From Mucilaginibacter achroorhodeus (GTDB lineage: Bacteria; Bacteroidota; Bacteroidia; Sphingobacteriales; Sphingobacteriaceae), in NCBI RefSeq assembly GCF_007846095.1, contig NZ_VOEI01000002.1, positions 1 through 64,000 on the forward strand: a DNA stretch of 64,000 nt, given 5' to 3'. Both the position numbers and the translations under genes were made by a program. A model generated the notes under the pieces. It worked only from the letters and a program-made list of their open reading frames with translations, made no database searches and had not been told where the DNA came from. Below, piece by piece: positions 8,250-17,252 of this stretch; position 1 is the stretch's first letter; each line of letters starts with the position of its first letter.

Positions 8250-9557
8250 ATGAAAAAGACACTGAAACTAACTTTACCTGCTTTGGCGGTTGCCGGCGCG
8301 CTTTTTTTTAACGCCTGTAACAGCGATAGCAAAAAAACCGCTGCTACCGACACACTGACCGCAGGCGGAGACACTACCAAAACCGAAGCCGGTATTGCGG
8401 TACCTGAGGGGTTTACCGCAACAATTATTGCTAAAGACCTTGGAGGTGCACGGCATATTGCAGTATCGCCCAAAGGTGTTATCTATGTTAAATTGGGTAA
8501 ACCAAATAAGGATGGCAAAGGAATTTTGATGCTGATTGAGAAAGATGGTAAAGCCGAAGTTAAGGCAGCATTTGGTGGATACGGAGGTACAGGTATCACT
8601 ATCAAAAACGGCTATCTATATGCTTCATCAAATACAGAGATATTCCGTTATAAACTAAACGATGCCGACGAGGTTGCCGACACTGCTAAAGTGGAGAAGA
8701 TTGTGACCGGCCTTATTGACCGCCACCAGCATGAGTCTAAATCAATCGTTTTGGATGACGCAGGTAATTTATATACAAACATCGGCGCTTATTCTAACTC
8801 GTGCCAGATCAAAGATCGCGAGAAGGGATCATTAGGTAAAAAAGATTGCCCTATACTTGATTCTGCAGGTGGTATATGGCAATTTAAGGCTGATAAGCCT
8901 AACCAAACCTATAAAGATGGGCAACGTTACGCAACGGGATTACGCAACGTGGTTGGTTTAGACTGGAACAAACAAGATAACCAGCTTTTTGTAATGCAAC
9001 ACGGTCGTGATGGTTTACATGACCTGTTTCCTGATCTGTACACTGTACAACAACAGGCAGAATTACCGGCGGAGTGTATGTATGCTTTGAAAAAAGGTGA
9101 TAATGCAGGCTGGCCTTATATTTACTATGATCAGCAACAAAACAAAAAAATAGTTGCACCAGAATACGGCGGCGATGGCAAAAAAGAAGGAGACGCTAAA
9201 TTTATCGATCCGGTTGCAGCCTACCCTGGCCACCTTGCGCCTAATGCATTGTTATTTTATACTGCAAGCCTATTCCCGGCTGAGTATAAAGATGGTGCTT
9301 TTATCGCCTTCCACGGATCATGGAACCGTGCACCCGAGCCACAAGCCGGTTACTATGTAGTTTTCCAACCGTTTAAGGATGGTAAGCCAAATGGCGAGGG
9401 AAAAGTATTTGCTGATGGTTTTTCCGGTTCGGCAGAGAATACTGCTAAAGGTTCGGCGGTACACCGCCCATGTGGCCTGGCACAAGGCCCGGATGGCTCA
9501 CTGTATGTAAGTGAAGATTCTAAAGGCTATATCTATAAAATATCGTACAAAAAGTAA
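8250..9557 (+). CDS. PQQ-type sugar (glucose/sorbosone) dehydrogenase-like lipoprotein
   Basis: Six-bladed beta-propeller protein of the glucose/sorbosone dehydrogenase family, probably oxidising sugars or aldoses in the periplasm. The 435-aa precursor has a lipoprotein signal with lipobox FNAC (Cys23). Family landmarks include RHIAVSPKGVIYVKLG, the KDREKGSLGKKDCP loop, GLRNVVGLDWN, FHGSWNRAPEP and CGLAQGPDGSLYVSED near the end. PQQ biosynthesis genes are not in the window, so cofactor use is unproven. Followed by a strong terminator. Confidence 0.87.
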   Translation: MKKTLKLTLPALAVAGALFFNACNSDSKKTAATDTLTAGGDTTKTEAGIAVPEGFTATIIAKDLGGARHIAVSPKGVIYVKLGKPNKDGKGILMLIEKDGKAEVKAAFGGYGGTGITIKNGYLYASSNTEIFRYKLNDADEVADTAKVEKIVTGLIDRHQHESKSIVLDDAGNLYTNIGAYSNSCQIKDREKGSLGKKDCPILDSAGGIWQFKADKPNQTYKDGQRYATGLRNVVGLDWNKQDNQLFVMQHGRDGLHDLFPDLYTVQQQAELPAECMYALKKGDNAGWPYIYYDQQQNKKIVAPEYGGDGKKEGDAKFIDPVAAYPGHLAPNALLFYTASLFPAEYKDGAFIAFHGSWNRAPEPQAGYYVVFQPFKDGKPNGEGKVFADGFSGSAENTAKGSAVHRPCGLAQGPDGSLYVSEDSKGYIYKISYKK

Positions 9558-9561
9558 AAAG

Positions 9562-9592
9562 AAAAACGGGGCTCAAAAGACCCCGTTTTTTT
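9562..9592 (+). terminator. Rho-independent terminator
   Basis: Stem AAAAACGGGG / CCCCGTTTTT with a 9-nt loop, 5 nt after the dehydrogenase stop. It touches the stop codon of the convergent TPR gene and can serve both. Confidence 0.85.
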
Positions 9593-10109
9593 ATTCGCTT
9601 TGATATTGATACTTCAGCACCGATTGCATTTTAGCTTTAACGCGTTTAATGCTCTCCTCTATCTCCTCCATTTCCTCTTTATCAATAGCATCCATAAAAG
9701 CACTGTGGTAAGCTTTAAGGGCTTCGCCAAAGCTTCGGCGCTTCTCTTCATGTAAGCCCAGCTGCTTGTAGATCAAAGCGGTATCGACTCCCGGCACTTT
9801 TAAAGCAGCTGCGGCAACGACCTTAACTTGCTTATCCATTTGCAGGAAAACCAACAATTCCAGATAACGTGTATAATTATCCGGGAATGACGGCTCAAGT
9901 GCCATACAAGTTTTAAAATGATATCCTGCGGTTTGATAATCCTTCAAGTCCTCAAAATTCACCTTACCTAATAAATGATGAGCGCGCGCATATTCAGCAT
10001 TATTGGCAATGATCTCGTTGAGCAATTGCAATGCCTTTGCCGACTCGCCATACCTATATTCCTCTGCCGCCTGCGCATATTTCTCATCAATGGTATAATA
10101 TATATCCAT
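9591..10109 (-). CDS. tetratricopeptide-repeat protein
   Basis: 172-aa protein made of helical pairs with TPR spacing: EEYRYGESAKALQLLNEII (about 16-34), ARAHHLLGKVNFEDLKDYQTA (about 41-61), then DNYTRYLELLVFLQMDK and KQLGLHEEKRRSFGEALKAY. It has no signal peptide and is likely a cytosolic scaffold or regulator. Partner unknown. Confidence 0.8.
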   Translation of the reverse strand: MDIYYTIDEKYAQAAEEYRYGESAKALQLLNEIIANNAEYARAHHLLGKVNFEDLKDYQTAGYHFKTCMALEPSFPDNYTRYLELLVFLQMDKQVKVVAAAALKVPGVDTALIYKQLGLHEEKRRSFGEALKAYHSAFMDAIDKEEMEEIEESIKRVKAKMQSVLKYQYQSE

Positions 10110-10488
10110 AAAAATTCTGTCAAAAAAATTAACTACGCAACTGATAAGTTACGCCTGTAAAATTAAAATTGTGTGTGATGGTAAACGGGTTTTTAAAACC
10201 TTATCGTTGTGAGAAAAGTGCCGTAATTGAGGCAATACCTTTCCCTTGCAGCACCATGGGCTGTTTCTGTAATTGGGAAAGTTTGTTAAATAGCATTGTA
10301 GTAATTATTAATCTGGCGGCGAAGTTAATAATTAAGGAGAAGAAAGTCAAACGTTTATAAAACGTTAAAGTAGTAGTGATAAAAAAGGCGCCATTACCGG
10401 CCAGCTTTTATTGCGGCTGATAAGGCATTACAGCACCTGTAAAGTGCACTCCGCAAAAAAGTTTGTTAACGACGCCACCTGTAGCTGC
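10110..10488. other. gene-free interval
   Basis: 379 bases between the TPR gene and the small protein gene. A 63-codon plus-strand frame (10169-10360) exists but has no coding character. A GTAGCTGCTTACGCAGCTA palindrome sits around 10481-10499 over the end of the small protein gene and may terminate the ABC operon. Otherwise nothing is seen. Confidence 0.5.
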
Positions 10489-10731
10489 TTACGCAGCTAT
10501 GCTAACTTTTACCTTCTCTATCTGGTAGTTATTCATCAATTCATTTTCTGAGATGATGACGCTAAAATCCTCAAATTTGATCCCGTTTTCGAATGCATAA
10601 AGCGTGTAACCACGTTTATTGCCATCGTATGCACCAAGCTCAAAAATCTCGTCCTGGTTTTTTGCCTTTATTTTGGCACCGGCTACCAACTGGTAGGCGT
10701 CAAATATATTTTCAAAAGTTGTGTTTTTCAT
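10489..10731 (-). CDS. small conserved hypothetical protein downstream of ABC transporter
   Basis: 80-aa protein starting at the ATG of MKNTTFENIFDAYQLVAGAK. A longer frame from 10818 would overlap the ATPase gene and adds an unlikely Asn-rich leader. It has an alternating strand/helix composition and no known motif. It lies 34 nt after the ABC ATPase gene and is probably the last gene of that operon. Confidence 0.6.
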   Translation of the reverse strand: MKNTTFENIFDAYQLVAGAKIKAKNQDEIFELGAYDGNKRGYTLYAFENGIKFEDFSVIISENELMNNYQIEKVKVSIAA

Positions 10732-10765
10732 AGTACAAATGGCAATACAATTTCTTTGCCATTTG

Positions 10766-11515
10766 TTATGCAAACCATTCAAATAGTTGGTTTTGTTGTA
10801 TATGAGTTTTTTCTGCACCAGAAATATCCTTTAAGATCTGCCCTTCGTGCATTTGAATGATTCTATTGCCGTATACAGCGGCATCCCGCAAGTTATGTGT
10901 AACCAGTAAAGCGGTCAGTTTGTATTGCTTTATCAGGTCATCAGCAATCTTTAAAACATTGTTTGCCGAGCGCGGGTCTAAAGCCGCCGTGGGCTCATCA
11001 AGCAATAATATCTTGCACTCATCCATCACGCTCATTAACAAGGTAAGTGCCTGCCGTTGCCCGCCGGAAAGGGTGCCTATCGGCTGGTCCAGTTTATTCT
11101 CCAAACCCATGTTAAGCGCAGCGATACGTTCTTTCACAAGTTGTTTAAATTGCTCAGTTTTACCGATGATCAGGTTTTTACTCTTTGTACGGAGCGCAGC
11201 TAACCTGAAGTTGTCTATGATGCTCAGATCGGCTGCCGTGCCCGATAATGGATTTTGAAATATCCGTGCTATCCATTTACTGCGTTGGTATTCTGCCAGT
11301 TTGGATACATCGTTCCCTTCTATATTAACACTACCCCCTGTTGGCAACATACTACCTGCAATAAGATTTAAAAGCGTAGATTTTCCTGAACCGTTGGAAC
11401 CAATAACTACCAAGTATTCGCCTTGTTTAATTTCAAGGTCAACTGCTTGTAAGGCAATAACTTCGTTAGGTTTACCTGCATTAAATGTTTTTTTTAAACC
11501 TGTTATCGATATCAT
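10766..11515 (-). CDS. ABC transporter ATP-binding protein
   Basis: Nucleotide-binding subunit, 249 aa. Walker A is IGSNGSGKST (about residues 38-47), Q-loop IARIFQNP, signature LSGGQRQA (about 148-155), Walker B ILLLDEPTAALDP (about 168-180) and H-loop LLVTHNLRDA. It belongs to the group paired with COG4120 permeases and COG2984 binding proteins. Its start overlaps the permease stop by 4 bp (ATGA), showing tight coupling. It energises import by the two upstream gene products. Confidence 0.93.
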   Translation of the reverse strand: MISITGLKKTFNAGKPNEVIALQAVDLEIKQGEYLVVIGSNGSGKSTLLNLIAGSMLPTGGSVNIEGNDVSKLAEYQRSKWIARIFQNPLSGTAADLSIIDNFRLAALRTKSKNLIIGKTEQFKQLVKERIAALNMGLENKLDQPIGTLSGGQRQALTLLMSVMDECKILLLDEPTAALDPRSANNVLKIADDLIKQYKLTALLVTHNLRDAAVYGNRIIQMHEGQILKDISGAEKTHIQQNQLFEWFA

Positions 11516-12381
11516 GCTGCCCTCCCTGTTAAACGTGGTAAACCGACAATCACCAGTACAAAAGCAGCAGTTACCAATTTTAATAGATTGGCATCAACAC
11601 CGATGCTTAAGGTAAAGGCCAGCACCAGTTGAAAAACTATTGCCCCGGCCAATACCAATGTCAGGCTAAGCCAAACGGAGGTGATCTGCAACCAATTGAT
11701 CACCGTTTCGCCAATAATAACAGAACCCAGGCCCGTGATCACAATTCCTATCCCCATGCTGATATCCGCAAAACCCTGCTGTTGCGCCACCAGATAGCCG
11801 CTTAGCGCTGTTAAAGCGTTTGCCACCGCCAAACCGATTATCTTCATCCTATCAGTATTTACACCAAGCGCACGAACCATTGCTTCGCTGTTACCGGTGG
11901 CGCGCATGGCAATACCAAAGTCGGTTTTAAGCATATAACCGATGGCCAATGTAATGGCCGCAACAAATATTAATGATATAAGAAGCGCATTTTGATTAGG
12001 ATTATCAGCAATAAAATTGATGGACATAAACAAGCCAGGCAAACCCAGCAAAGGCAGGTTTGAGCGGCCAAGTATGGTTAGGTTAACAGAGTAAAGCGCC
12101 GTCATGACCAGGATACCGGCAAGCAAGGCGTTGATTTTTAATTTGGTGTGGATGATACCTGTTAATGCCCCGGCAATAGCTCCGGAAACAATAACTGCCA
12201 GCGCAATAACAAACCCCGATTGATGATGAGTCATCAGCGAGCCGGTCACTACTCCGCCCAAGGTATAGCTTCCGTCTGTAGTGATGTCCGGAATGTTAAA
12301 TATTTTCATGGACAGGTAAATGCCCAGGGCAATTCCCCCGAAGCAAAGTCCCTGTATAAGCGCGGTGATGTAGAAATCCAT
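11512..12381 (-). CDS. ABC transporter permease (COG4120, branched-chain-permease-like)
   Basis: 289-aa integral membrane subunit with about eight hydrophobic segments. It begins MDFYITALIQGLCFGGIALG and contains GALTGIIHTKLKINALLAGILVMTALYSVNLTILGRSN, the characteristic region of this permease family. The conserved coupling segment is ATGNSEAMVRALGVNTDRMK (about 173-192). Encoded between the binding protein (2-nt gap) and the ATPase (4-bp overlap). Confidence 0.9.
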   Translation of the reverse strand: MDFYITALIQGLCFGGIALGIYLSMKIFNIPDITTDGSYTLGGVVTGSLMTHHQSGFVIALAVIVSGAIAGALTGIIHTKLKINALLAGILVMTALYSVNLTILGRSNLPLLGLPGLFMSINFIADNPNQNALLISLIFVAAITLAIGYMLKTDFGIAMRATGNSEAMVRALGVNTDRMKIIGLAVANALTALSGYLVAQQQGFADISMGIGIVITGLGSVIIGETVINWLQITSVWLSLTLVLAGAIVFQLVLAFTLSIGVDANLLKLVTAAFVLVIVGLPRLTGRAA

Positions 12382-12383
12382 TA

Positions 12384-13355
12384 TTATTTTACAGCTTCAA
12401 AACCTGCTGGTATGATGACGTTGTATTTTTTTGCAGCAGCAGGATTGTACACATGCTTACGCACCTTCACCATCTCCAGCTTTAAGCCATCTGTTTTATG
12501 CGTTTTTAAATATTGAGCTGCCTGTAAGCCCGATTGGTAGCCCCATTGATAAATATCTGCACCAAAGGCCGCTACAGCCCCGCGCTGGACCAGGCCGGCT
12601 TCGCTGGTAAAAATAGGTATGTTCTTATCGTTGCAACTTTTAAGTATAGTTTCGAAAGCGGCGAACACCGTATTATCCGGATTGGCAAAAAATGCATCGA
12701 TGCCTTTGCTTAATAAGCTTTGTGTAACCAGTTGAGCATCTGCAGAGGAGTTTAGCGGCAGGGCAACCACTTTGATGTTCATTTTACCAGCCAGCGTTTG
12801 TATACGTTGCAGCGCATCTGCAGACTGCGGTTCAGACTGATTATAGATCATCCCAACAGTTACTTGTCCGCTTTTAGGTTTTAGTAATTTCGGTATCAGT
12901 GCAAAAGAAGTGTCAATGTAATTAAGGTCTTCCATCGTCCCGAACAAATTTGCAGGCCCCCTGCCTGATGCATCTGCAACCTTCATACGCTCGGGCGTAG
13001 GCGACACCATCTGGAAAATAGGGATAGTTTTAGTTTTTTGGATGGCAGCCACCGTAGCCAACGTGGTCGATGTAGCCAGCAGATCAACTTTATCTGAAAC
13101 AAACTGGTTCACTATCTGCGTTAGCGTTGGGATACTCCCCTGTGCGTTATTGTACTTAATGGTAATATTACCTTTCTCCTCGCTGAAACCGTTTTGCTTA
13201 AGGGCATCAATAAAACCGGTTTTGGCTTGCGATATGGTGGCATCTTCAAACGCATCAATAAAGCCTACAACCGGCACCCCATCTTTCTTTGGTGGGCTGC
13301 AGGCAGCAATAGCGATAATAGCGGCAAATAACGTAGCTAAACGTACAATTTTCAT
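12384..13355 (-). CDS. ABC transporter substrate-binding lipoprotein (PF04392/COG2984)
   Basis: Periplasmic-binding-protein fold, 323 aa from the ATG at 13355. This start gives a lipoprotein signal with lipobox IAAC (Cys19); the upstream in-frame ATG would spoil it. Landmarks are GFIDAFEDATISQAKTGF near the N-terminus, ATSTTLATVAAIQKTKTIPI, and QRGAVAAFGADIYQWGYQSG near residue 260. In streptococci this family (TrpXYZ) imports tryptophan; other members are linked to other small solutes, so the substrate here is open. First gene of a three-gene importer operon. Confidence 0.9.
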   Translation of the reverse strand: MKIVRLATLFAAIIAIAACSPPKKDGVPVVGFIDAFEDATISQAKTGFIDALKQNGFSEEKGNITIKYNNAQGSIPTLTQIVNQFVSDKVDLLATSTTLATVAAIQKTKTIPIFQMVSPTPERMKVADASGRGPANLFGTMEDLNYIDTSFALIPKLLKPKSGQVTVGMIYNQSEPQSADALQRIQTLAGKMNIKVVALPLNSSADAQLVTQSLLSKGIDAFFANPDNTVFAAFETILKSCNDKNIPIFTSEAGLVQRGAVAAFGADIYQWGYQSGLQAAQYLKTHKTDGLKLEMVKVRKHVYNPAAAKKYNVIIPAGFEAVK

Positions 13356-13506
13356 ATTACTAAAGTAGATAATCAGCGGCAAAGCAAAAACATTTTAATC
13401 AATCAAATCCATAACAGATAACCCTTAATGGCCCGCTTGGTTTGGGCTTTTATTATAGCACATAATTCTTCTATATTTGGTAGCCGCGCAACTATGCGCT
13501 TATCAC

Positions 13507-14178
13507 ATGCCATCGTTCGAGTCGTTTATACATTTGGTTTTTATGGGTATCATAGCCCTTTTCCCGGTAGTTAACCCTGTTGGGTCGGCGTTTATTGTAA
13601 GTCCATACTTTGAGCACCTTTCGCGGGCAGAGAAGCGTAAGGCAGTACGCCGAATTGCATTTTATGGTTTTTGCGTTTGCACCGTGGCCCTATTTGCCGG
13701 CCACTGGATACTGGAACTGTTCGGTATTTCTATACCCGTGGTGCAACTTGCCGGTGGTATCATGATCTGTAAAATAGGTTGGGAATTCCTTTCGTCAGAC
13801 CAGGTATCAGATACCTCAGATGAAACTGTTGAGATAAAAACACCTATATCTGCTTACGAGCAGCTTACCCGAAAACTATTTTACCCTATCACCTTCCCGA
13901 TGACAACCGGTGCAGGAACCATATCTGTATTATTTACCCTTAGCGCCCATGGCGAAAAATTTGGGAGCAAAGAATATTACATCAGCCTGCTTGCTGTGAT
14001 GATAGCTATCATTGTAATGTGCGTGTTGATCTACATCCTTTATCTTAACACTAAAACGCTTATTAATTATCTTGGCAGCAATGGCGAAAACATCGTGAAC
14101 CGCATCTCGGCCTTCCTGATATTTTGCGTGGGTTTGCAGATAGCCATCTCCGGGCTGCGGGCCATTTTTAAGTTTTAA
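13507..14178 (+). CDS. MarC family integral membrane protein
   Basis: 223-aa protein with six hydrophobic segments. The ATG at 13507 gives MPSFESFIHLVFMGIIALFP, with the MarC signature FPVVNPVGSAFIVSPYF immediately after; an upstream TTG would add ten non-conserved residues. The second conserved loop is FPMTTGAGTISVLFTL. MarC proteins are of uncertain function; the old link to multiple antibiotic resistance was withdrawn. It stands alone before tRNA-His. Confidence 0.9.
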   Translation: MPSFESFIHLVFMGIIALFPVVNPVGSAFIVSPYFEHLSRAEKRKAVRRIAFYGFCVCTVALFAGHWILELFGISIPVVQLAGGIMICKIGWEFLSSDQVSDTSDETVEIKTPISAYEQLTRKLFYPITFPMTTGAGTISVLFTLSAHGEKFGSKEYYISLLAVMIAIIVMCVLIYILYLNTKTLINYLGSNGENIVNRISAFLIFCVGLQIAISGLRAIFKF

Positions 14179-14230
14179 AAAATACAACAAGCTCATTCTG
14201 AATGACAGATGCGATATTTTTAAAAAATTA

Positions 14231-14260
14231 TTGCAAATAGCACGCAATTTTCTATTTTTG
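14231..14260 (+). promoter_or_regulatory. promoter of tRNA-His
   Basis: -33 TTG at 14231-14233 and -7 TATTTTTG at 14253-14260, with exactly 19 nt between. A textbook Bacteroidota sigma promoter, placing transcription start close to 14267, just before the tRNA. Confidence 0.8.
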
Positions 14261-14272
14261 CAATCCCAACAC

Positions 14273-14347
14273 GGTAGATGTAGCTCAGTTGGTTAGAGCA
14301 TCGGTTTGTGGTACCGAGGGTCGTGGGTTCGAGCCCCATCATTTACC
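14273..14347 (+). tRNA. tRNA-His (GTG)
   Basis: Acceptor GTAGATG / CATTTAC, D-arm GCTC..GAGC, anticodon stem TCGGT/ACCGA with loop TTGTGGT (anticodon GTG), T-loop TTCGAGC. G at 14273 can serve as the His-specific G-1 opposite discriminator C at 14347. The 3' CCA is not encoded. Confidence 0.95.
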
Positions 14348-14348
14348 C

Positions 14349-14381
14349 AAAAGCCTCTCATGAAAATGAGAGGCTTTTTTT
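14349..14381 (+). terminator. terminator of tRNA-His
   Basis: Stem AAAAGCCTCTCA / TGAGAGGCTTTTTT with a 6-nt loop and T-run, immediately after the tRNA. Confidence 0.9.
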
Positions 14382-14468
14382 GTTTTACCACCAATTATAC
14401 ACTGGATAGCTTATATCCCTTATAGCTCAAAATATTTTATAGATTTATTGCTTAAACTATATCATGAT

Positions 14469-14717
14469 ATGAGATACACTTACATTGCTTTAACGTTTTT
14501 ACTTGCATTAACTGCCTGTAGTTCGGCAACAAAGAAAGAAAATGCAGACACTACATCGGATACGCTGAAAAGTAAGACTGAAATTACAGACAGTGCAAAA
14601 GTACAGGAGCGAAAAGATACTACAACTAAAGATGGTACAAAAACAGCTGATTCAACAGTAGTTAAGCGCGACTCAGTAATCAAACCTCTTGGAAAATCTG
14701 GCAAGAAAGGTGGTTGA
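14469..14717 (+). CDS. small Thr/Lys/Asp-rich lipoprotein
   Basis: 82-aa lipoprotein from the ATG at 14469. Its signal is MRYTYIALTFLLALTACSS with lipobox LTAC (Cys17 of this start). The mature part is low-complexity, rich in Thr, Lys, Asp and Ser (DTTSDTLKSKTE-like), with a basic C-terminus. No domain recognised; likely membrane-anchored and extended. Confidence 0.7.
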   Translation: MRYTYIALTFLLALTACSSATKKENADTTSDTLKSKTEITDSAKVQERKDTTTKDGTKTADSTVVKRDSVIKPLGKSGKKGG

Positions 14718-14778
14718 AATTAACAACCACCCAAATTAACACCTATAGGGTAAGCGCCTAATTCTTACCTTTGCCGTC

Positions 14779-15243
14779 ATGATTGAGATCTTTACTGATG
14801 GTGCTTCGAGTGGTAATCCCGGGCCGGGAGGTTATGGTGTTATTTTGCGTTCAGGGCAGCATTATAAGGAACTATCAGCGGGTTTCCGCAAGACAACCAA
14901 TAACCGCATGGAATTGCTGGCTGTTATCACGGCACTGGAAGCGCTTAAATCGCCTAATCAAAACGTCACCATTTACTCCGACTCTAAATACGTGATCGAT
15001 GCTATTGAAAAGCGTTGGGTTAACGGCTGGGTTGCCAAAGGTTTTGCCGGCAAAAAAAACAAGGACCTTTGGATGCGTTATCTGAATATAGCCAAATTAC
15101 ACAAGGTTAAATTTGTTTGGGTGCGTGGCCATAACGGCCACCCGGAGAACGAGCGCTGCGACCAGCTTGCCGTTGCCGCAGGCAAACAGAAGGATCTGCT
15201 TATCGATTCGGTTTTTGAAGCAGAAGCAGCGTCGCAAGCTTAA
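14779..15243 (+). CDS. rnhA: ribonuclease HI
   Basis: Degrades RNA in RNA:DNA hybrids (Okazaki primers, R-loops), 154 aa. Catalytic acidic residues: Asp in IEIFTDGASSGNPGPGGYG (residue 7), Glu in TTNNRMELLAVI (about 47), Asp in VTIYSDSKYVI (about 69), and Asp in NERCDQLA (about 133). The WVRGHNGHPENERCD segment is the RNase HI handle/active-site region. Standard length. Convergent with the phosphoesterase gene. Confidence 0.96.
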   Translation: MIEIFTDGASSGNPGPGGYGVILRSGQHYKELSAGFRKTTNNRMELLAVITALEALKSPNQNVTIYSDSKYVIDAIEKRWVNGWVAKGFAGKKNKDLWMRYLNIAKLHKVKFVWVRGHNGHPENERCDQLAVAAGKQKDLLIDSVFEAEAASQA

Positions 15244-15304
15244 AATCAAAAGTAGTTAGCCCGAAGTCACTTCAAACTTTTGACTTAACACTTTCGACTT
15301 TAAA

Positions 15305-15799
15305 CTACCTTCCGCCCAATTCAATCACTTCCAGGTCATGTATTTTATCAGCTGTAATGCTGAAACGCATCAGCGTGCGTACTTTATGCCAGCCGTGTTT
15401 ACCTGCCGCACCGGGGTTAAGGTGCAGGCAACTTATCTTTTTATCGTAAATAGCTTTGAGGATATGAGAATGTCCTGCAATGAAAAGTTGCGGCGGTTTG
15501 TTATAGATCTCCGGCTTTACCAAAGGACTATACCTATCCGGGTAGCCGCCGATGTGGGTCATCCATACATCTACTTCTTCGCATTTAAAGCGTAAATGCT
15601 CGGGATAAACGCGGCGAATGTCAGCACCATCAATATTACCGTAAACACCGCGTGTAGGTTTAAAAGCGGCAAGCTGATCGGCCAGTTTCAGTGTGCCAAA
15701 ATCCCCTGCATGCCATATCTCGTCGCATTTATCAAAATGCTTAAAAACGGCATCATCAAGGTAACCGTGGGTATCAGATATAAGGCCTATGCGGGTCAT
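15305..15799 (-). CDS. YfcE/MJ0936-type metallophosphoesterase
   Basis: Calcineurin-like metal-dependent phosphodiesterase, 164 aa from the ATG at 15799 (MTRIGLISDTHGYLDD). Metal ligands are in the motifs SDTHG (about 8-12), HAGDFGT (about 31-37), YGNIDG (about 54-59, the GNCD-type loop) and the C-terminal IAGHSHI and LNPGAAGKHG. Physiological substrate unknown; family members hydrolyse bis-p-nitrophenyl phosphate and cyclic nucleotides. The start lies 2 nt after the trmN6 stop. Confidence 0.92.
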   Translation of the reverse strand: MTRIGLISDTHGYLDDAVFKHFDKCDEIWHAGDFGTLKLADQLAAFKPTRGVYGNIDGADIRRVYPEHLRFKCEEVDVWMTHIGGYPDRYSPLVKPEIYNKPPQLFIAGHSHILKAIYDKKISCLHLNPGAAGKHGWHKVRTLMRFSITADKIHDLEVIELGGR

Positions 15800-15801
15800 G
15801 C

Positions 15802-16500
15802 TCAAAATATCGTCAAAAAATCTTTTAAAAGCGAGGAGTATTGTGTTGTGTAAACTTTTGGTGATTCATAGATAACCACCTCGGTCACCTCATTCGTTAC
15901 GTTATCTTTACCAAATGTTATTACCTCACGGTGTGGATCATCGGTAGCAAATGATCTGATATTGATAACGCTTTGTAAATACAAGGAGTTTGTAGCTAAC
16001 ATACCTATAACTAGTTCTGACGTTGCCACAGGCAGTATTAGTTGGCATATTCCTTCAGCACTCAAATTCTCAGCAGCAAAACTCACCAATCGTTCAAAAA
16101 ATGAGCTATCCGTATGGCGCGCGAGTGCCTTATTATCTTTTGCAGATCTAAGGGAATCGATAAAGAACGGTGGATTGGAAATTATCAGGTCGTATTCCAT
16201 ACGCTCCAGATTGGCGAAGTCGCCCTTAAAAAGTCTCAAGCGTTCAGCAAATTTTGAATTGGTAAAATTTTTTGTCGCAGTATCGGCGGCATGGTCATCG
16301 ATCTCAACTGCATCTATGTAAATCTGAGGAAAACGCTGCGCAAGCATTAAAGCCACTACACCCGTACCGGCACCAACATCCAGTATTGTTTTTGCATCAT
16401 GTCCTTTAGCTAAAGCAGCTAATAGCACGCCGTCTGTGTTCACCTTCATGGCGCAGCCGGTTTGGTCAACATCAAACTGCTTAAACTTAAAAAAGCTCAT
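15802..16500 (-). CDS. trmN6: tRNA1(Val) (adenine-37-N6)-methyltransferase family protein
   Basis: SAM-dependent N6-adenine methyltransferase of the YfiC/TrmN6 family, 232 aa. The N-terminal FKFKQFDVDQTGCAMKVNTDG is the family signature. SAM-binding motif I is ILDVGAGTGVVALMLAQ (about 39-55), the acidic ribose loop is VEIDDHA and the catalytic motif is SNPPFF (about 111-116). Expected to methylate A37 next to the anticodon of tRNA-Val. It begins directly after the glycosyltransferase stop with no gap. Confidence 0.9.
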   Translation of the reverse strand: MSFFKFKQFDVDQTGCAMKVNTDGVLLAALAKGHDAKTILDVGAGTGVVALMLAQRFPQIYIDAVEIDDHAADTATKNFTNSKFAERLRLFKGDFANLERMEYDLIISNPPFFIDSLRSAKDNKALARHTDSSFFERLVSFAAENLSAEGICQLILPVATSELVIGMLATNSLYLQSVINIRSFATDDPHREVITFGKDNVTNEVTEVVIYESPKVYTTQYSSLLKDFLTIF

Positions 16501-17226
16501 CTATTTACCGGTGAACAAACCGTACTTGAGTATACAATAGATAGCGCGGAAGCCATCCTTCCATCCTATTTTTTTGCCTTCTTCATACGTACGGCCATAG
16601 TAAGAAATCCCTACCTCGTAAATACGGATCTGCGGAATGCGCGACATCTTGATGGTTACCTCAGGCTCAAAACCAAAACGTTTTTCCCGCAAGTTAAGCG
16701 ACTGTAAAAGCTTGGTATCAAACAATTTATAGCACGTTTCCATATCCGTTAGGTTTAAATTACTAAGCATATTGCTCAAAAACGTAAGCCAGCGGTTACC
16801 TATGGTATGCCAAAAGAAAAGTATGCGATGTGGATTGCTGCCCATAAAGCGCGAACCGTAAACCACATCGGCAAAGCCCTTGCAAATGGGTTTAAGCAGG
16901 TCGTTATATTCTTCGGGGTCGTACTCCAGGTCGGCATCTTGTATAATCGTATAATCACCTGTTGCCTGGGCAATGCCGGTATGAAGCGCGGCACCTTTGC
17001 CCTTATTTACAGGGTGTTTAAAGTACCGGATATTCAGGTCAGGGTTTTCGTCGCGATAAGCAGCAACGGCTTGTTCGGTGTTATCGCGCGAGCAATCGTC
17101 AACTATTATGATCTCCTTTTGAATATTATCCATTAATTCAACTGCTTTTATCTTGTTTAAAATGAGGTGGATGGTTCCGCCCTCGTTATAAGCAGGGATA
17201 ATTATTGATAATTTATCTATTTTCAT
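16501..17226 (-). CDS. family 2 glycosyltransferase, dolichol-phosphate-mannose-synthase-like
   Basis: GT-A-fold transferase, 241 aa. The nucleotide-sugar site shows IIIPAYNEGGTIHLIL (about 8-23) and IIIVDDCSRDNT, with metal-binding DAD in IIQDADLEYDPEEY (about 94-107). The acceptor region VVYGSRFMGSNPHR is typical of polyprenol-phosphate sugar synthases. It lacks the C-terminal membrane helices of the full GtrB type, although FLSNMLSNLNLTDMETCYKL is conserved. Probably makes a lipid-linked sugar donor; the sugar is unknown. Upstream gene of a trmN6-phosphoesterase transcript and divergent from pbpC. Confidence 0.88.
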   Translation of the reverse strand: MKIDKLSIIIPAYNEGGTIHLILNKIKAVELMDNIQKEIIIVDDCSRDNTEQAVAAYRDENPDLNIRYFKHPVNKGKGAALHTGIAQATGDYTIIQDADLEYDPEEYNDLLKPICKGFADVVYGSRFMGSNPHRILFFWHTIGNRWLTFLSNMLSNLNLTDMETCYKLFDTKLLQSLNLREKRFGFEPEVTIKMSRIPQIRIYEVGISYYGRTYEEGKKIGWKDGFRAIYCILKYGLFTGK

Positions 17227-17252
17227 TCGGTGATATCTATGCCAGCTAAATA

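Noticed and set aside
10169..10360. 63-codon frame downstream of the TPR gene
   Set aside because: Cys/Lys-rich, no conserved pattern, and no place in an operon; treated as intergenic.
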